5,121 nucleotides of DNA from Ruminococcus sp. (GTDB taxonomy: Bacteria > Bacillota > Clostridia > Oscillospirales > Acutalibacteraceae). The translations under genes and the position numbers were made by a program. Location of the stretch: NCBI GenBank assembly GCA_017380355.1, contig JAFOED010000011.1:1-5121 (forward strand). The letters are read 5' to 3'. Of the stretch, positions 1-5,013 are shown one piece after another. Below the pieces are notes generated by a model. The model was not told the origin of the DNA. It saw nothing but the letters and a program-made list of their open reading frames with translations, and searched no databases. Position 1 is the first letter of the stretch; each line of letters starts with the position of its first letter.

Positions 1-35
1 CCGCTTCCTATAGGATAATAAGAGAACTTTAAATT
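1..35 (+). other. Possible 3' tail of an upstream gene
   Basis: These bases precede a terminator, so a plus-strand gene probably ends here, but too little is left to identify it. Two frames are plausible. Frame 3 reads ASYRIIREL and stops at TAA 30-32, right before the terminator stem. Frame 1 reads PLPIG and stops at TAA 16-18. The frame 3 reading looks more protein-like, but nine residues cannot decide it. No function is assigned. Confidence 0.3.
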
Positions 36-71
36 AACTGTCGGCTAGCTTTAGTCGGCAGTTCTTTTTTT
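36..71 (+). terminator. Intrinsic terminator of the upstream unit
   Basis: An 11-bp stem pairs 36-46 (AACTGTCGGCT) with 53-63 (AGTCGGCAGTT), using two G-U wobbles, around a 6-nt loop. One C and then a run of seven T (65-71) follow. This is a classic Rho-independent terminator. It separates the upstream gene from the promoter that begins at 74, so the following operon is an independent transcription unit. Confidence 0.88.
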
Positions 72-73
72 GC

Positions 74-102
74 TTGATAAAATCTGCATATAGTATTATA
101 AT
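74..102 (+). promoter_or_regulatory. Sigma-A promoter of the five-gene operon
   Basis: A -35 box TTGATA (74-79, one mismatch to TTGACA) and a perfect -10 box TATAAT (97-102) are separated by exactly 17 nt. Transcription would start near 108-110, giving a leader of about 23 nt before the ATG at 132. That is too short for a riboswitch or attenuator, and none is visible. This is the only strong promoter seen ahead of the operon. Confidence 0.85.
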
Positions 103-131
103 AAAACCATATATGTTATGGAGGGATAAAT

Positions 132-473
132 ATGCCATTTATCGACGCAAGATTTTCTACAAAAATTGACGCACAAAAAGAAGAAGTTATCAAAAAGCGC
201 TTAGGCGAGGCTATCACACTTATTGGCAAAAGCGAAGCTTACCTTATGGTACAGATTCAGGATGACTGCAAGCTGTATTTCAAAGGCAACTGCGACTCAG
301 ACAGCGCGTACTTCGAAGTAAAGCTCTTAGGTAAATCAAGCAAATCAAACTACGAAAAGCTCACAAAAGCTTTGTGCGAAATTGCAACGGAAGAATTAGG
401 CATTTCAGGTAACCGTGTTTACGTTAAATTCGAAGAAGTTGAATACTGGGGCTTTGACTCCTTTATGTTTTAA
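132..473 (+). CDS. MIF / phenylpyruvate tautomerase family protein
   Basis: This 113-residue protein resembles macrophage migration inhibitory factor along its whole length, and MIF proteins are about 115 residues. Pro follows the initiator Met and would be the catalytic N-terminal base once Met is removed. Lys33 (Lys32 in mature numbering) matches the conserved MIF active-site lysine. The stretch from Leu65-Leu66-Gly67 through NYEKLTKALCEIATEELGIS to NRVYVKF (94-100) follows the MIF second repeat closely. The Cys-x-x-Cys of human MIF is absent. Family members are cytoplasmic trimers that tautomerise phenylpyruvate-type keto acids, but the physiological substrate in bacteria is usually unknown. 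The start is set by GGAGGG (120-125) six bases upstream and by the need for Pro2. It is the first gene of the operon and has no obvious link to its cell-wall neighbours. A 4-oxalocrotonate tautomerase is unlikely at this length. Confidence 0.85.
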   Translation: MPFIDARFSTKIDAQKEEVIKKRLGEAITLIGKSEAYLMVQIQDDCKLYFKGNCDSDSAYFEVKLLGKSSKSNYEKLTKALCEIATEELGISGNRVYVKFEEVEYWGFDSFMF

Positions 474-480
474 GAGGTAA
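471..480 (+). promoter_or_regulatory. Fused stop codon and ribosome-binding site, MIF-like/YjbQ-like junction
   Basis: TAAGAGGTAA contains the stop codon of the MIF-like gene (471-473) and the GAGG Shine-Dalgarno core (474-477) of the next gene, whose ATG is at 483. The same ten bases recur at 897-906 and 3350-3359. This arrangement favours reinitiation or coupling by a terminating ribosome. Confidence 0.75.
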
Positions 481-482
481 AT

Positions 483-899
483 ATGAAAAGTTACAGAAAA
501 GAGCTGTGGTTTAACATCCCACAACGTCGAAAAATCGTGAACATCACTCACGACGTACAGAACGCTATAAACGAAAGCGGTATTAAAGAGGGCTTAGTGC
601 TTGTTAACGCGATGAACATCACAGCTTCTGTTTTTATAAACGACGATGAGGGTGGTCTTCACTCAGACTACGAACGTTGGCTCGAGAAACTCGCTCCCGA
701 AAAACCGTACGACCAGTACGCTCACAACGGATTCGAGGACAATGCCGACGCACACTTAAAGCGTACCATTATGGGACGTGAGGTTGTGTGCGCTATAACA
801 GACGGCAGACTGGATTTTGGCACATGGGAACAGATTTTTTACTATGAGCTCGACGGCAAAAGAAACAAGCACGCGCTCATCAAAATCATCGGAGAATAA
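483..899 (+). CDS. YjbQ / UPF0047 family protein (putative secondary thiamine-phosphate synthase)
   Basis: This 138-residue protein is full length for the UPF0047/YjbQ family. The family signature is clear. HN at 81-82 is followed by D89-A90-H91-L92-K93-R94, then MGRE (97-100), AIT (104-106) and the near-invariant GRLDFGTWEQIF (108-119). The protein ends in the usual IKIIGE. His81, His91 and acidic residues in these blocks probably form the conserved pocket. The E. coli homologue can weakly replace thiamine-phosphate synthase, which gave the family its name; the true role remains uncertain. No other thiamine gene lies nearby. The start ATG lies five bases after GAGG (474-477), which directly follows the stop codon of the MIF-like gene, so the two are translationally close. 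The protein is predicted to be cytoplasmic, with no signal peptide. Confidence 0.9.
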   Translation: MKSYRKELWFNIPQRRKIVNITHDVQNAINESGIKEGLVLVNAMNITASVFINDDEGGLHSDYERWLEKLAPEKPYDQYAHNGFEDNADAHLKRTIMGREVVCAITDGRLDFGTWEQIFYYELDGKRNKHALIKIIGE

Positions 900-906
900 G
901 AGGTAA
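897..906 (+). promoter_or_regulatory. Fused stop codon and ribosome-binding site, YjbQ-like/ddl junction
   Basis: TAAGAGGTAA joins the stop codon of the YjbQ-like gene (897-899) to the GAGG core that serves ddl. The spacer to the ddl ATG at 912 is eight bases, slightly longer than at the two sister junctions, where it is five. Confidence 0.75.
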
Positions 907-911
907 TATAT

Positions 912-1967
912 ATGAAAATTGTTGTACTCGCAGGAGGACTCAGCACAGAGCGTGACGTATCCATCACATCAGGCTCAAAGGTTTACAGCGCTTTAAGAGG
1001 AAACGGCCACAAAGCTATTTTACTCGACGTGTTTATGGGTATCGAAGAGAAAATCGACAGCATCGATGAGCTTTTCGAAAACGGCTACGACTTCACAAAA
1101 TCTATCACAGGTGTATCGACTGAAATCCCTGATTTAGATAAAATCAAGGCTATGCGTAAAGATAAGTCGGACTGCATTTTCGGCGAAAACGTAATCGAAA
1201 TCTGCAAGGCGGCTGACATCTGTTTCTTAGCTTTACACGGCGGTGTAGGCGAAAACGGTCAGCTTCAGGCGGCACTCGATATGCTCGGCATCAAGTACAC
1301 AGGTGCGGGATATTTAGGCTCTGCTATCGCTATGGACAAAGGCGTGACAAAGGCTGTATTCTTACACTCGGGTGTACCAACTCCTGCGTCTAAGCTCTAC
1401 AAAAAGGAAGCACTCACAAACGGCGAGCTTGACACTTGGGAGGATTTTCCGTGCGTTGTTAAACCGTGCTCAGCAGGTAGTTCTGTCGGTGTATCCATCG
1501 TAAACGACAAGAGCGACTTCTATAAAGCTATGGTTGACGCATTCAAATACGAAGGTCAGGTACTGGTTGAACAGTACATCAAAGGCAGAGAGTTCTCTAT
1601 CGGTGTATTAGGCGACAAGGCTCTTCCTATCATCGAAATCATCCCAAAAAGCGGTTTTTATGACTATGTAAACAAGTATCAGGCAGGCAACACAGAAGAA
1701 ATCTGTCCAGCACATCTCGATAAAGAAACAACAGAGAAGCTTCAGGCTGCTGCTTTACACGCATTTACTGAACTTCACCTCGAAAGCTACGCGAGAATCG
1801 ACTTCTTACTCGACGAAAAAGACGGCGGTATCTACTGCTTAGAGGCAAACACTCTTCCGGGTATGACTCCTATAAGCCTTCTCCCTCAGGAAGCAAAGGC
1901 AGACGGCATAGACTTTTCTGCTTTATGCGAGAAAATCGTCGAGCTGTCACTAAAAAAGTATAACTAA
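912..1967 (+). CDS. ddl: D-alanine--D-alanine ligase
   Basis: This ATP-grasp enzyme joins two D-alanines in the cytoplasm, supplying the dipeptide that MurF (the next gene) uses. At 351 residues it is typical of the long clostridial form. The N-terminal domain carries GGLSTERDVS (8-17), with Glu13 expected to bind the first D-Ala. HGGVGENGQLQ (109-119) and the lid sequence KPCSAGSSVGVS (184-195) follow. The YDYVNKYQAG loop (250-259) has the tyrosine-containing pattern of D-Ala-D-Ala rather than D-Ala-D-Lac ligases, so vancomycin resistance is not indicated. The metal ligands are Asp297 (ARIDF), Glu311 and Asn313 (LEANTLPGMT). Residues 44-98 are a longer, variable segment between the first strands. 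The start follows GAGG (900-903) by eight bases, 12 nt after the yjbQ-like stop. All key residues are intact. Confidence 0.96.
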   Translation: MKIVVLAGGLSTERDVSITSGSKVYSALRGNGHKAILLDVFMGIEEKIDSIDELFENGYDFTKSITGVSTEIPDLDKIKAMRKDKSDCIFGENVIEICKAADICFLALHGGVGENGQLQAALDMLGIKYTGAGYLGSAIAMDKGVTKAVFLHSGVPTPASKLYKKEALTNGELDTWEDFPCVVKPCSAGSSVGVSIVNDKSDFYKAMVDAFKYEGQVLVEQYIKGREFSIGVLGDKALPIIEIIPKSGFYDYVNKYQAGNTEEICPAHLDKETTEKLQAAALHAFTELHLESYARIDFLLDEKDGGIYCLEANTLPGMTPISLLPQEAKADGIDFSALCEKIVELSLKKYN

Positions 1968-2002
1968 AATAAATTCACACTACCTAGCAACAAGGTGATA
2001 CT

Positions 2003-3352
2003 ATGAAACCTATTACTTTAAAAGAAATAGCAAACAGCTGTAACGTAACAGTACACGGCGACGAGTCTTTAAGCGTCACATCAATCGTCACAGACAGCCG
2101 ACAGGTTGAGTCAGGCTCGCTTTTTGCGGCTATTAAAGGCGAACGCGTAGATGGTCACAACTTCATAGCACAATGTGTCGAAAACGGTGCATGCTGCGTA
2201 CTGTGCGAAGAAAAACCGCAGGTAGAGTGCAACTACATCTTAGTTGAGTCCACCTTAAACGCTCTTAAGATGATTGCGAAGTACTACCGTTCTACTTTTG
2301 ATATTCCGTTTATCTCGATTACAGGCTCTGTCGGAAAAACTTCGACAAAAGAGATGATTGCATCCGTTTTATCACAGAAATTCAACGTCCACAAAACAAG
2401 CGGTAACTTCAACAACGAGCTTGGCGTACCGCTGACTCTCTTTAAACTCGAAAAAGAGCACGAGGTGGCTGTCATCGAGATGGGTATTTCGGACTTTTCT
2501 GAGATGACAAGACTTTCTGATATGGTGCGTCCTGATATAAGCGTTATCACTAACATCGGTTGCTGTCATTTAGAGAATCTTATTGACCGCGACGGTGTCT
2601 TAAAAGCTAAAACCGAAGTGCTTCAGTTTTTAAACCCTAATGGTAAGATGTTCTTCTGTGGTGATGACGACAAGCTCTTTACTGTAAAAGGTCACGGCGA
2701 TATTAAAACTACATTCTACGGCTTTTCTGACCATAACGAGTACAGAGCTGAGATTATAGAAACTGATTTAGAAAGAGGTATCGAGTGCAAGCTCTACCTC
2801 AAAAACGGAGTAGTAGAAGCTACCGTCCCTTCAGTTGAAAGTCATATGGTGTCAAACGCGCTTTGTGCTGCAGCTATCGGCGAAAGTATGGGTATGACGC
2901 TGTCACAAATCAAAGCCGGTGTGCAGTCGTACAAAACAGTCGGCTCACGCAGCAACATCATCCGTAAAAATAGTGTCACTATTATCGACGACTGCTATAA
3001 CGCTAACCCTACTTCACTCAAAGCGTCAGTAGACACACTCGCAAAGTTTTCAGGTCGCAGAGTTGCTGTAATTGGCGATATGAAAGAGCTCGGTGTTAAC
3101 GAAAACGCCCTGCATTTTGAAAGTGGCGAGTATATCTATAACAAAGGTATCGACGTAGTTGTCGCAGTAGGTGGGCTTTCAAAGCACCTTTTTGAAGGCG
3201 CTAAAAATAACGGCCACTACTTTGAAACTGTCGAGCTGTGTGCTGATAAAATCACAGACATTATAAAAGACGGCGACACAGTTTTAGTAAAAGCGAGCCA
3301 CAGTATGCACTTTGACAAAATCGTTGATACAATTAACACTCATTTTGAATAA
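2003..3352 (+). CDS. murF: UDP-N-acetylmuramoyl-tripeptide--D-alanyl-D-alanine ligase
   Basis: MurF ligates D-Ala-D-Ala to UDP-MurNAc-tripeptide, the last cytoplasmic step of the peptidoglycan stem peptide. The 449 residues match the family length. The N-terminal Mur domain has TDSRQVESGSLFAAIKGERVDGH-type substrate contacts (30-52). The central ATPase has the P-loop GSVGKTST (108-115), KTSGNFNNELGVPL (131-144), EMGIS (159-163) and TNIG..HLE (183-191). Lys203 lies in the AKTE segment and is likely the carbamylated lysine. The C-terminal domain shows DDCYNANPTS (329-338) and IGDMKELG (357-364). Near the end the motif reads KASHSMHF (430-437), where many MurF proteins have KGSR; this looks like a tolerated family variant. 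The start is set by AAGGTGAT (1992-1999). The 35-nt gap after ddl is the longest in the operon and contains no terminator. Confidence 0.96.
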   Translation: MKPITLKEIANSCNVTVHGDESLSVTSIVTDSRQVESGSLFAAIKGERVDGHNFIAQCVENGACCVLCEEKPQVECNYILVESTLNALKMIAKYYRSTFDIPFISITGSVGKTSTKEMIASVLSQKFNVHKTSGNFNNELGVPLTLFKLEKEHEVAVIEMGISDFSEMTRLSDMVRPDISVITNIGCCHLENLIDRDGVLKAKTEVLQFLNPNGKMFFCGDDDKLFTVKGHGDIKTTFYGFSDHNEYRAEIIETDLERGIECKLYLKNGVVEATVPSVESHMVSNALCAAAIGESMGMTLSQIKAGVQSYKTVGSRSNIIRKNSVTIIDDCYNANPTSLKASVDTLAKFSGRRVAVIGDMKELGVNENALHFESGEYIYNKGIDVVVAVGGLSKHLFEGAKNNGHYFETVELCADKITDIIKDGDTVLVKASHSMHFDKIVDTINTHFE

Positions 3353-3359
3353 GAGGTAA
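3350..3359 (+). promoter_or_regulatory. Fused stop codon and ribosome-binding site, murF/xth junction
   Basis: TAAGAGGTAA joins the murF stop codon (3350-3352) to the GAGG core used by the exonuclease III gene, which starts at 3362. It is identical to the junctions at 471 and 897. The ddl/murF junction is different and uses a separate AAGGTGAT site. Confidence 0.75.
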
Positions 3360-3361
3360 CT

Positions 3362-4117
3362 ATGAGATTTATATCTTGGAATGTAAACGGCCTTAGAGCT
3401 ATTATGCAGAAAGGCTTTATGGATAACTTTAACGCTCTTGATGCTGACATTTTCTGCTTGCAGGAAACAAAGCTTCAGGAAGGTCAGATAGACTTTAACC
3501 CTGATGGTTATTTTGGCTACTGGAACTATGCCGAAAAGAAGGGCTACTCAGGAACTGCGATTTTCACTAAAATCGAACCGATTTCTGTTTCCTACGGCTT
3601 AGGTATTGACGAGCACGACCACGAAGGCAGGGTTATCACTTTAGAATTCCAATCCTTTTACTTTATAACGGTGTATACACCAAACTCTCAGGACGGACTC
3701 AAACGACTCGAGTACAGAATGAAGTGGGAGGACGACTTCCTCGCTTATATCAAAAAGCTCGAAGAGAAAAAGCCTGTTGTCTACTGTGGTGATTTAAACG
3801 TCGCACACAAAGAAATCGACCTTAAAAACCCGAAAACTAACCGCAAAAATCCAGGTTTTACTGACGAAGAACGCGGTAAAATGACAAACGCATTAGAGAG
3901 TGGTCTTACTGACACTTTCCGATACTTCTACCCTGACAAAGAGCAAATCTACTCGTGGTGGTCGTATCGTTTTCAGGCACGAGCTAAAAACGCAGGATGG
4001 AGAATCGACTACTTTATCTGTAGCGATAGCTTAAACGAAAAACTGAAAGACGCAAAAATCCACACAGATATCTTTGGCTCTGACCACTGTCCGGTTGAAC
4101 TCGAAATTGAATTATAA
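3362..4117 (+). CDS. xth: Exodeoxyribonuclease III / AP endonuclease
   Basis: This enzyme of the exonuclease-endonuclease-phosphatase fold acts in base excision repair. The family cuts DNA at abasic sites and removes 3' blocking groups. The 251-residue length is typical of the ExoA/Xth type. All catalytic residues are visible: Asn7 (WNVNG), Glu35 (LQETK, metal ligand), Tyr105 (VYTPNS), Asp144 and Asn146 (GDLNVAH), Asp216 (RIDY), and the Asp241-His242 pair (SDHCP). SWWSYRFQAR (198-207) is the usual DNA-contact loop. The start follows GAGG (3353-3356) by five bases, just after the murF stop, so it is co-transcribed with the cell-wall genes and closes the operon. Its presence there is probably incidental operon membership; no separate promoter is seen. 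Family naming varies between xth and exoA. Confidence 0.95.
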   Translation: MRFISWNVNGLRAIMQKGFMDNFNALDADIFCLQETKLQEGQIDFNPDGYFGYWNYAEKKGYSGTAIFTKIEPISVSYGLGIDEHDHEGRVITLEFQSFYFITVYTPNSQDGLKRLEYRMKWEDDFLAYIKKLEEKKPVVYCGDLNVAHKEIDLKNPKTNRKNPGFTDEERGKMTNALESGLTDTFRYFYPDKEQIYSWWSYRFQARAKNAGWRIDYFICSDSLNEKLKDAKIHTDIFGSDHCPVELEIEL

Positions 4118-4138
4118 AACAAAAATCCCCTGTCAGTT
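4118..4138 (+). repeat. 21-nt direct repeat, copy 1 (5' half of the xth terminator)
   Basis: These 21 bases run from the base after the xth stop through the A-rich lead, the CCCCTGTC arm and the first four loop bases of the terminator. They are identical to 4894-4914. This copy continues into an intact 3' arm, so the hairpin is complete here. The two copies bracket the SLOG/XRE module. Confidence 0.88.
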
Positions 4139-4157
4139 ACGACAGGGGTTTTATTTT
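4121..4157 (+). terminator. Bidirectional intrinsic terminator between xth and the SLOG gene
   Basis: A perfect 8-bp GC-rich stem pairs CCCCTGTC (4127-4134) with GACAGGGG (4141-4148) around the loop AGTTAC. On the plus strand it is followed by TTTTATTTT, and it begins four bases after the xth stop codon. On the minus strand the same stem is followed by ATTTTTGTTTT, so it can also end the convergent SLOG transcript, whose stop codon (4156-4158) lies in the T-rich tail. Its 5' half is duplicated at 4894-4914. Confidence 0.9.
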
Positions 4158-4590
4158 ATACAACGTCTGAGATGTTGATTACACGTAGCCCTTTTTTCAA
4201 CGCTTGAGTCATATATTTATAAGAATTAGAAACCATATTATTTACATAGCACACCAAAACTTGTGAACGCTTTATCATAAATTCATTTCTTCTCACTATT
4301 GCGTATTTTTTATCCGCTTTGTCGACTTCTTCAGGAAAGACAGTTTTACTTAAATCATAATAAACATCTTTTTTGTGGTATAGATAAGAAAGCACAACTA
4401 TTATTTCAATTTCGTATTTACTCTCGAAATCGCAGAGCACCTTGTACGCTAATCTATCAAAACTGCCGTGAGTTCCAACATAAAATCTCCTTACATCAGA
4501 ATTCACGATAAGGTCTTCAACAGTTTCACACAGTTTTTCCTTTATCTCTTGCGGACAATCCTTATGACCTATGAAAGTACAGCTTCGCAT
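4156..4590 (-). CDS. Small stand-alone SLOG-domain protein
   Basis: This 144-residue protein matches the small SLOG (Smf/DprA-LOG Rossmann-like) proteins common in Firmicutes. Residues 1-12 give the typical opening, with TFIGHKDCP. YVGTHGSFDRLA (37-48) is the glycine-containing loop expected to bind a nucleotide or related ligand. KYAIVRRNEFMIKRSQVLVCYV (the 95-116 region) and LKKGLRVINI (131-140) complete the Rossmann core. The GG-rich motif often seen after VCYV is replaced here by NNMVSNSYKY, so that part of the pocket is less canonical. SLOG proteins are thought to sense or process nucleotide-derived ligands, some in conflict systems, but no effector domain is fused here. The gene is divergent from an XRE regulator and has its own promoter with an internal palindrome. 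GGTGA (4599-4595, minus strand) precedes the ATG. Its biochemical activity is unknown. Confidence 0.8.
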   Translation of the reverse strand: MRSCTFIGHKDCPQEIKEKLCETVEDLIVNSDVRRFYVGTHGSFDRLAYKVLCDFESKYEIEIIVVLSYLYHKKDVYYDLSKTVFPEEVDKADKKYAIVRRNEFMIKRSQVLVCYVNNMVSNSYKYMTQALKKGLRVINISDVV

Positions 4591-4607
4591 AACCTCACCA
4601 CACTTTC

Positions 4608-4636
4608 ATTTTAAGGGAATATCCCTTAAATGTCAA
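4608..4636 (-). promoter_or_regulatory. Promoter of the SLOG gene
   Basis: Read on the minus strand, a perfect -35 TTGACA (4636-4631) and a -10 TAAAAT (4613-4608, one mismatch) are separated by exactly 17 nt. Transcription would begin near 4602-4600, leaving a very short leader of about 10-12 nt before the ATG at 4590. The GGTGA ribosome-binding site would then lie almost at the 5' end of the message. The operator palindrome at 4611-4629 fills the spacer. Confidence 0.82.
4611..4629. promoter_or_regulatory. Likely operator 1 (palindrome in the SLOG promoter)
   Basis: TTAAGGGAATATCCCTTAA has two perfect 8-nt inverted arms around a 3-nt centre. It covers the spacer of the SLOG promoter and three bases of its -10, so a bound dimer would block RNA polymerase. 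Its size and symmetry fit an XRE/Cro-C1 dimer, and the divergent XRE gene is the obvious candidate regulator. The regulator assignment is inferred. Confidence 0.75.
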
Positions 4637-4643
4637 TAAGGCA

Positions 4644-4661
4644 TTATCCCTTAGGGCATAA
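4644..4661. promoter_or_regulatory. Likely operator 2 and weak promoter region of the XRE gene
   Basis: TTATCCCTTAGGGCATAA is an imperfect dyad (7 of 9 pairs match) that shares the 9-mer TATCCCTTA (4645-4653) with operator 1 (4620-4628), 25 nt away in the same orientation. It overlaps CATAAT (4657-4662), the best -10 candidate for the plus-strand XRE gene. No good -35 stands 17 nt upstream, so the XRE promoter is weak or unresolved. Autorepression is an inference. Confidence 0.5.
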
Positions 4662-4679
4662 TTACCCGTAGAGGTGATT

Positions 4680-4895
4680 ATGTTGTTCAAAAGAATTCGT
4701 GACTTAAGAGAAGACAGAGATATTTCGCAGAAAAAGATGGCACAATATTTACAGATTCACCAGACAACATACTCCGACTATGAACTGGGCAACCTCAACA
4801 TTCCTGTTGATGTGCTTATAAAGCTCGCGAAGTTTTATGACACGAGTATTGACTATCTCGTTTCATTAACCGACAACGATAAACCATATAGATAA
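4680..4895 (+). CDS. XRE-family (Cro/C1-type HTH) transcriptional regulator
   Basis: This is a 71-residue single-domain DNA-binding protein. The opening LFKRIRDLREDRDISQ is the usual first helix of HTH_3 domains. SQKKMAQYL (16-24) is the scaffold helix, and HQTTYSDYE (27-35) is the recognition helix. NIPVDVLIKLAKFYDTSIDYLVSLTD (40-65) gives the conserved closing helices. There is no room for a ligand or protease domain. I chose ATG 4680 over GTG 4674 because the GTG lies inside the Shine-Dalgarno GAGGTGAT (4671-4678) and ATG gives the standard family start; the alternative would add only two residues. The gene is divergent from the SLOG gene, with two related dyads between them, so it probably represses that gene and itself. 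No C-terminal partner-binding domain is visible, so how repression is relieved cannot be told. Confidence 0.92.
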   Translation: MLFKRIRDLREDRDISQKKMAQYLQIHQTTYSDYELGNLNIPVDVLIKLAKFYDTSIDYLVSLTDNDKPYR

Positions 4896-4914
4896 CAAAA
4901 ATCCCCTGTCAGTT
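4894..4914 (+). repeat. 21-nt direct repeat, copy 2 (half terminator without its 3' arm)
   Basis: This copy is identical to 4118-4138 and begins in the XRE stop codon (4893-4895). After the loop start AGTT the sequence changes to GGGCGGTGC, so the pairing arm GACAGGGG and its T-tract are missing. It cannot form the terminator hairpin. It is either a decayed terminator or a recombination scar. Confidence 0.85.
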
Positions 4915-4976
4915 GGGCGGTGCAATGCAGCGATTTAACAGGTTAAAAGTTGCTATTTTCTGCTTATACTTCATAA

Positions 4977-5013
4977 AAAAGACCTCGTAGGCGTCAGCCT
5001 TACGAGGTCTTTT
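4977..5013. terminator. Strong, probably bidirectional hairpin terminator
   Basis: AAAAGACCTCGTA (4977-4989) pairs perfectly with TACGAGGTCTTTT (5001-5013). An inner GGC/GCC stem closes on GTCA, with one bulged T at 5000. The plus strand ends in TTTTCATTTTG, and the minus strand reads into TTTTTTATG. It probably replaces the broken terminator at 4894 as the end of the XRE transcript, about 80 nt past the stop. A minus-strand gene beyond the window may use it too. Confidence 0.85.

Noticed and set aside
103..131. Riboswitch or attenuator ahead of the operon
   Set aside because: The predicted leader is only about 23 nt long and shows just a ribosome-binding site.
1662..1700. Ddl as a vancomycin-resistance (D-Ala-D-Lac) ligase
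   Set aside because: The active-site loop reads YDYVNKYQAG with the tyrosine pattern of D-Ala-D-Ala ligases, and no vanH, vanX or van regulator genes are nearby.
2284..2569. Two minus-strand open frames inside murF (2284-2556 and 2372-2569)
   Set aside because: They lie fully inside an intact, strongly conserved murF coding region and do not resemble any family.
4299..4511. Plus-strand open frame of 70 codons
   Set aside because: It is antisense to the SLOG gene, which has a recognised fold, promoter and ribosome-binding site. The product looks like random translation.
4611..4661. Repeated TATCCCTTA motif as a CRISPR or iteron array
   Set aside because: There are only two direct copies, spaced 25 nt apart within a divergent promoter. 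No further units, cas genes or replication genes are present.
4674..4679. GTG start for the XRE regulator
   Set aside because: The GTG is part of the GAGGTGAT Shine-Dalgarno site itself; the ATG at 4680 is correctly placed after it and gives the usual family N-terminus.
4156..4895. SLOG/XRE pair as a classical toxin-antitoxin system
   Set aside because: The genes are divergent, not tandem overlapping, and the SLOG protein shows no toxin domain. The operator layout alone does not support that label.
4934..4947. Short palindrome TTTAACAGGTTAAA
   Set aside because: Six AT-rich pairs around two bases are expected by chance in this composition. It has no T-tract, no promoter nearby and no second copy.
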